From Alphaproteobacteria bacterium MarineAlpha9_Bin7 (lineage in GTDB: Bacteria; Pseudomonadota; Alphaproteobacteria; UBA7887), in the NCBI GenBank assembly GCA_002938115.1, contig PTKD01000076.1, positions 1-8,530 of the forward strand: 8,530 nt of DNA, given 5' to 3'. The translations under genes were made by a program, and so were the position numbers. Position 1 is the first letter of the stretch; each line of letters begins with the position of its first letter. Positions 5,720-8,530 of the stretch are shown here, in pieces. The notes under the pieces are model-generated. The model did no database searches. It saw only the letters and a list, made by a program, of their open reading frames with translations, and was not told the DNA's origin.

Positions 5720-6229
5720 TTAGGCGCGTCCTTTCCTCAGGCCCATTTGTCTACTCATTCCAGGAGGAGGCACGAGATTCTCATGCGCAGTTTTCATTAG
5801 CGTCAGGCGTTCTTGCACGGTTTGGGGCATAGGCATTGCCCGATGTTTTGAGCGACTTACATGCAGAGATACGAGCTCATTGGTGGCAGCTATATAATTT
5901 TCTGAATCGTGATACATCGCATGAGCGTAGTGCATGCGCTTTTCATCAAAATCAAATAAATAGGTTTCAAAGCGAAGCACGTCACTTTCCCCAACCTCCG
6001 CCAAATAACTGATGTGTGCTTCTAACGAAAAAGTTGTTCCATCACTGGTTTGAACATATTCAGCGCCCAGTCCTAGAAAATCGAACAAAGCATCTGTGGC
6101 GTGATCAAAGGCGAGAAGATAATACGCCATGTTGAGGTGGCCATTATAGTCTATCCAAGCTGGTTGCACCGTTTCTCGATGCAAGTCGAGGGGTGAGGGT
6201 ATGGGAGTATTCAGAGATATTAGTGTCAA
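5720..6229 (-). CDS. Hot-dog fold acyl-CoA thioesterase (4HBT-like, betainyl-CoA thioesterase-like)
   Basis: This is a 169-residue single hot-dog domain protein. WIDYNGHLNMAYYL (25-38) holds the catalytic-type Asp27 and the GH..N..YY signature. FDHATDALFDFLGLG (41-55) is the central helix. FSLEAHISYLAEV (67-79) and the RMHYAHAMYH strand (98-107), followed by AATNELVSLHV (114-124), complete the fold. This pattern resembles the cytosolic thioesterases placed in carnitine catabolism (CdhB-like, betainyl-CoA to glycine betaine). However, no carnitine dehydrogenase or beta-keto acid cleavage gene is visible nearby, so the substrate is unassigned. The start is TTG at 6227-6229 with AGGA about 10 nt upstream. 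A TTG at codon 16 or GTG at codon 21 would be alternatives, the latter too close to the active-site motif. The gene is first in the minus-strand group. Confidence 0.88.
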   Translation of the reverse strand: MTLISLNTPIPSPLDLHRETVQPAWIDYNGHLNMAYYLLAFDHATDALFDFLGLGAEYVQTSDGTTFSLEAHISYLAEVGESDVLRFETYLFDFDEKRMHYAHAMYHDSENYIAATNELVSLHVSRSKHRAMPMPQTVQERLTLMKTAHENLVPPPGMSRQMGLRKGRA

Positions 6230-6353
6230 AGGCGCGTGTTCCTGTCGTTTGATTGGGTCAAGAGGAAAAACATTGCTATTTATTTAATGAAGGTACGTGG
6301 TAGCTTGCGTTACGCTAACTTTCTATCGATATCAAGTGTTGGTTTTAATGAAG

Positions 6354-6370
6354 ACCTAAGGTTGGCAACC
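6354..6370. promoter_or_regulatory. Two overlapping inverted repeats, candidate operator
   Basis: ACCTAAGGT (arms ACCT/AGGT around one base, 6354-6362) runs into GGTTGGCAACC (arms GGTTG/CAACC around one base, 6360-6370). Overlapping dyads in the middle of a divergent promoter region are the sort of site a dimeric repressor or activator would use. No regulator gene lies in the window, so the binder is unknown and chance cannot be excluded. Confidence 0.3.
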
Positions 6371-6489
6371 CTCGAGTGAAAGGTATTTTTCGAAACACAG
6401 ATTGTTGCTTAAAAATCCCTGGAAACGTTTGTTCCCATCAATATAAATAGACAGTGGTCAATAGGACCCGGGATAATTTGTGCTCCCGA

Positions 6490-6518
6490 TTGGGTGAGTG
6501 TTTGAATTAGGTTATAAG
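6490..6518 (+). promoter_or_regulatory. Candidate sigma70-type promoter for the D-lactate dehydrogenase gene
   Basis: TTGGGT (6490-6495; 3 of 6 to the -35 consensus) and TATAAG (6513-6518; 5 of 6 to the -10 consensus) are 17 bp apart. They sit about 40 nt before the ATG at 6560. AAAAGG at 6546-6551 provides a ribosome site. The position and spacing are good; the -35 match is weak. Confidence 0.35.
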
Positions 6519-6559
6519 TTACGGGATGATAAATTGGTTTAAGAGAAAAGGTCAGGGCA

Positions 6560-7966
6560 ATGGTGTCTTCAACGGCGACAAAACGAGAGCGGTTCGATCC
6601 CTCTAGTCCGTTGATCAATGATTTGGTAAGGGAATTTGGCGAGAATGTAACCACCTCAGCAGCGGTTTGTGAGCGCCATGGCACGGATGAATCTTTTCAC
6701 TTGCCTCACAGTCCTGATGCGGTTGTCTTTGTGACTAGTACCGAACAGGTAAGTCAAGCCGTTAGACTATGTGGCAAATATCAAGCCCCTGTTATTGCTT
6801 ACGGTACCGGGACCTCACTTGAGGGACATGTCGCAGCATTATATGGAGGTGTGTGTATAGATCTCAGTCAAATGCAAACAGTGCTGGAGGTTAATCAGGA
6901 GGATCTCGACTGTACCGTGCAGGCAGGTGTAACCCGAAAACAGCTTAATGAGTATTTAAGGGATACCGGTCTCTTCTTTCCTGTTGACCCGGGAGCTGAC
7001 GCCTCAATTGGGGGAATGGCATCCACCCGAGCAAGCGGCACCACGGCCGTCCGTTATGGCACAATGCGTGAAACAGTCATGTCATTAAAAGTAGTTTTGT
7101 CTGATGGCCGGGTTATACAAACTGCGCGTCGCAGCCGAAAGTCGGCAGCTGGATATGATCTTACCCGATTGTTTGTGGGCTCCGAAGGAACCCTTGGCAT
7201 CATCACCGAGGTAACCCTGAGGTTGTTTGGAATTCCGGAAGCCATTGCTTCGGCCGTTTGCTCCTTTCCTACCATAGAAGATGCAGTGAACTCGGTAATT
7301 GTGTCCATTCAGTCTGGCCTTCCGGTGGCACGTATCGAACTACTCGATGATATTACTATGGGCGGAATAAACAATTTTTCGAACACCAACTATCCGGTTG
7401 CGGATACTCTTTTTTACGAGTTTCATGGTTCGGAGGCGGGAGTCGAGGAGCAATCTCGTCAAGCCCAGGACATAGCCGATGAGTTCGGCGCAAGCAATTT
7501 TCAGTGGGAGACACTTCCTGAAGATCGAAATAGATTGTGGCAGGCAAGGCATGACGCGCTTTACGCAATGAATGCATTGCGCCCAGGCGCCAAACCCATG
7601 GTGACAGATGTATGTGTGCCGATATCTCGTTTAGCCGAATGTATACGCGAAACAAAACGCGACATTGATGGCTCATCAGTTGTGGCACCTGTTGCGGGTC
7701 ACGTTGGCGATGGAAATTTTCACGTTGCGTACCTGATTGATCCGGACGACGATGAGGAAATCAAGGAGGCCAGCGACATGCATGATCGCCTAGTGATGCG
7801 CGCACTGGCCATGGGGGGCACTTGTACGGGAGAGCACGGTATTGGCTACGGGAAGATAGACTTTCTCAATGAAGAACTCGGCGAAGGTGTCAGCGTAATG
7901 CGAGACATAAAGAAGGCCTTGGATCCCGACAACATAATGAATCCGGGTAAAATCGTCCGAATGTAG
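6560..7966 (+). CDS. FAD-linked oxidase, D-lactate dehydrogenase (cytochrome/quinone) type
   Basis: This is a 468-residue flavoprotein of the GlcD/Dld/LDHD family. It oxidises a D-2-hydroxyacid, most likely D-lactate to pyruvate, and passes electrons to cytochrome c or the quinone pool. The N-terminal half is the PCMH-type FAD domain: YGTGTSLEGH (81-90), DPGADASIGGMASTRASG (143-160) and AGYDLTRLFVGSEGTLG (197-213). The C-terminal domain holds the metal and substrate motif GHVGDGNFH (380-388, His381 and His388) and GEHGIG (424-429, Glu425/His426). It ends in the family tail DPDNIMNPGKI. No signal peptide or CCG Fe-S domain is present, so it is a single-subunit type rather than a GlcDEF complex member. 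Glycolate or 2-hydroxyglutarate are alternative substrates. The start is ATG at 6560 with AAAAGG about 8 nt upstream. The gene is divergent from the thioesterase and 77 nt upstream of selO. Confidence 0.92.
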   Translation: MVSSTATKRERFDPSSPLINDLVREFGENVTTSAAVCERHGTDESFHLPHSPDAVVFVTSTEQVSQAVRLCGKYQAPVIAYGTGTSLEGHVAALYGGVCIDLSQMQTVLEVNQEDLDCTVQAGVTRKQLNEYLRDTGLFFPVDPGADASIGGMASTRASGTTAVRYGTMRETVMSLKVVLSDGRVIQTARRSRKSAAGYDLTRLFVGSEGTLGIITEVTLRLFGIPEAIASAVCSFPTIEDAVNSVIVSIQSGLPVARIELLDDITMGGINNFSNTNYPVADTLFYEFHGSEAGVEEQSRQAQDIADEFGASNFQWETLPEDRNRLWQARHDALYAMNALRPGAKPMVTDVCVPISRLAECIRETKRDIDGSSVVAPVAGHVGDGNFHVAYLIDPDDDEEIKEASDMHDRLVMRALAMGGTCTGEHGIGYGKIDFLNEELGEGVSVMRDIKKALDPDNIMNPGKIVRM

Positions 7967-8043
7967 AAAATAGTCGGGGAATTCTGGTTTATTCGCTAGG
8001 CATCTTAAATTATTGGAAAACGGCTGATTTCCCTCAAACAACA

Positions 8044-8530
8044 ATGTCTGATAACTCGGTACGCATTGATTTTGCAAATACTTATGCTCGTCTTCCCGAG
8101 AGATTTTTTGCACGTCTAGATCCGACCCCTGTTTCTTCCCCCCGGCTCATTAGACTTAACAATGGGCTAGTGGACAATTTAGGTATTGACCCAAATCACC
8201 TTGGAGCTGTGGAAGGCGTACAGATACTTTCGGGAAATCAAATGCCGGAGGGTGCTGAACCGCTCGCTATGGCGTACGCTGGTCACCAGTTTGGTAATTG
8301 GGTTCCGCAGCTAGGCGATGGCCGCGCGATCCTTCTTGGAGAAGTAATTGGCCGGGACGGAATTCGCCGAGATATACAACTTAAGGGGGCCGGTCGCACA
8401 CCTTTCTCGAGAATGGGAGATGGCCGGGCGGTTCTTGGTCCGGTGCTCAGAGAGTATGTAGTTAGTGAAGCAATGTATTCTCTTGGCGTACCTACCACGC
8501 GGGCTCTTGGGGCCATTTCCACAGGCGATA
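8044..8530 (+). CDS. selO: SelO (YdiU) protein adenylyltransferase pseudokinase, 3' truncated by window end
   Basis: The frame is open from ATG 8044 to the end of the window, giving 162 complete codons of a family usually about 480 residues long. SelO has a kinase-like fold with ATP flipped in the active site; it transfers AMP to Ser/Thr/Tyr of target proteins and is tied to redox homeostasis. Signature blocks visible are AMAYAGHQFGNWVPQLGDGR (75-94) and LKGAGRTPFSRMGDGRAVLG (113-132) with the nucleotide-binding Lys114. REYVVSEAM (136-144) and LGVPTTRALGAIST (147-160) follow. The catalytic Asp/Asn region and the C-terminal Cys or Sec lie beyond the window. There is no strong Shine-Dalgarno before the ATG, and no in-frame start was seen in the 60 nt upstream. 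It follows the D-lactate dehydrogenase gene by 77 nt on the same strand with no clear terminator between, so co-transcription is possible. Confidence 0.93.
   Translation, partial: MSDNSVRIDFANTYARLPERFFARLDPTPVSSPRLIRLNNGLVDNLGIDPNHLGAVEGVQILSGNQMPEGAEPLAMAYAGHQFGNWVPQLGDGRAILLGEVIGRDGIRRDIQLKGAGRTPFSRMGDGRAVLGPVLREYVVSEAMYSLGVPTTRALGAISTGD

Larger units (their letters stand above)
6230..6559. other. 330-nt divergent intergenic region with regulatory-type repeats
   Basis: This region separates the minus-strand thioesterase from the plus-strand D-lactate dehydrogenase. No convincing gene or RNA is visible in it. It contains a 10-bp direct repeat TTTAATGAAG (6283-6292 and 6344-6353, 61 bp apart). 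GATTGGGT occurs twice (6251-6258 and 6488-6495). Two overlapping inverted repeats lie at 6354-6370. It should hold the promoters for both directions. Confidence 0.6.

Noticed and set aside
6303..6335. TTGATA -35-like box (minus strand) as the thioesterase promoter
   Set aside because: The hexamer 17 bp downstream (TAACGC) matches only 2 of 6 of the -10 consensus, so the pair is not convincing.
6409..6684. Minus-strand 91-codon frame in the divergent region
   Set aside because: It overlaps the start of the D-lactate dehydrogenase, shows no recognisable motif, and is best read as a shadow frame.
7356..7688. 110-codon minus-strand frame inside the D-lactate dehydrogenase gene
   Set aside because: It is antisense to a well-supported gene, with biased composition and no family features.
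7790..8113. Minus-strand 107-codon frame across the dehydrogenase-selO junction
   Set aside because: It is antisense to both supported genes and shows no domain pattern.
1..8530. CRISPR arrays, insertion sequences, tRNA or phage genes
   Set aside because: No regular repeat-spacer pattern, transposase, terminal inverted repeats, cloverleaf or phage protein was seen on either strand.

Overview
The window looks like chromosomal DNA of an aerobic, respiring Pseudomonadota. The DUF983–SURF1 gene order and the DUF983 sequence resemble alphaproteobacterial cytochrome c oxidase (cox) loci. Base composition looks moderate (near 50% GC by eye). No rRNA or other phylogenetic marker is present, so the class is an inference. 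I see no insertion sequence, CRISPR array, phage gene, tRNA or rRNA. Genes are densely packed.

Layout. (1) Positions 1-3504, plus strand: the downstream end of a cytochrome-oxidase biogenesis operon. It holds a 5'-truncated DUF983 zinc-ribbon membrane protein, SURF1, heme A synthase (CtaA) and an M32 metallocarboxypeptidase. Each junction overlaps by 4, 4 and 1 nt (ATGA, GTGA, TAATG), which suggests translational coupling. (2) Positions 3522-6229, minus strand and convergent with (1). In transcription order these are a hot-dog acyl-CoA thioesterase (TTG start), a small DUF4389 membrane protein (TTG start with a strong Shine-Dalgarno), a three-His-box membrane fatty acid desaturase, and an NADPH-dependent FMN reductase-type flavoprotein. 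(3) Positions 6230-6559: a 330-nt divergent intergenic region with candidate promoter and operator-like repeats. (4) Positions 6560-8530, plus strand: an FAD-linked D-lactate dehydrogenase-type oxidase, then the first 162 codons of SelO (protein AMPylase pseudokinase), cut by the window end.

How they fit together. DUF983, SURF1 and CtaA belong to maturation of the aa3-type oxidase (heme A supply and insertion). The D-lactate dehydrogenase would feed electrons to the respiratory chain. The desaturase uses O2 and reducing power on membrane lipids, and the thioesterase handles an acyl-CoA; whether these two share a pathway is not shown by the sequence. SelO is linked in other organisms to redox stress.

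Most of the window is recognisable housekeeping and respiratory content, and I found no clearly new multi-gene system. The points most worth following up are the M32 peptidase coupled to the oxidase operon, a Cys-pair CtaA in an alpha-like locus, the Arg-to-Leu change in SURF1's NRGWVP-type motif, and the structured intergenic segments.
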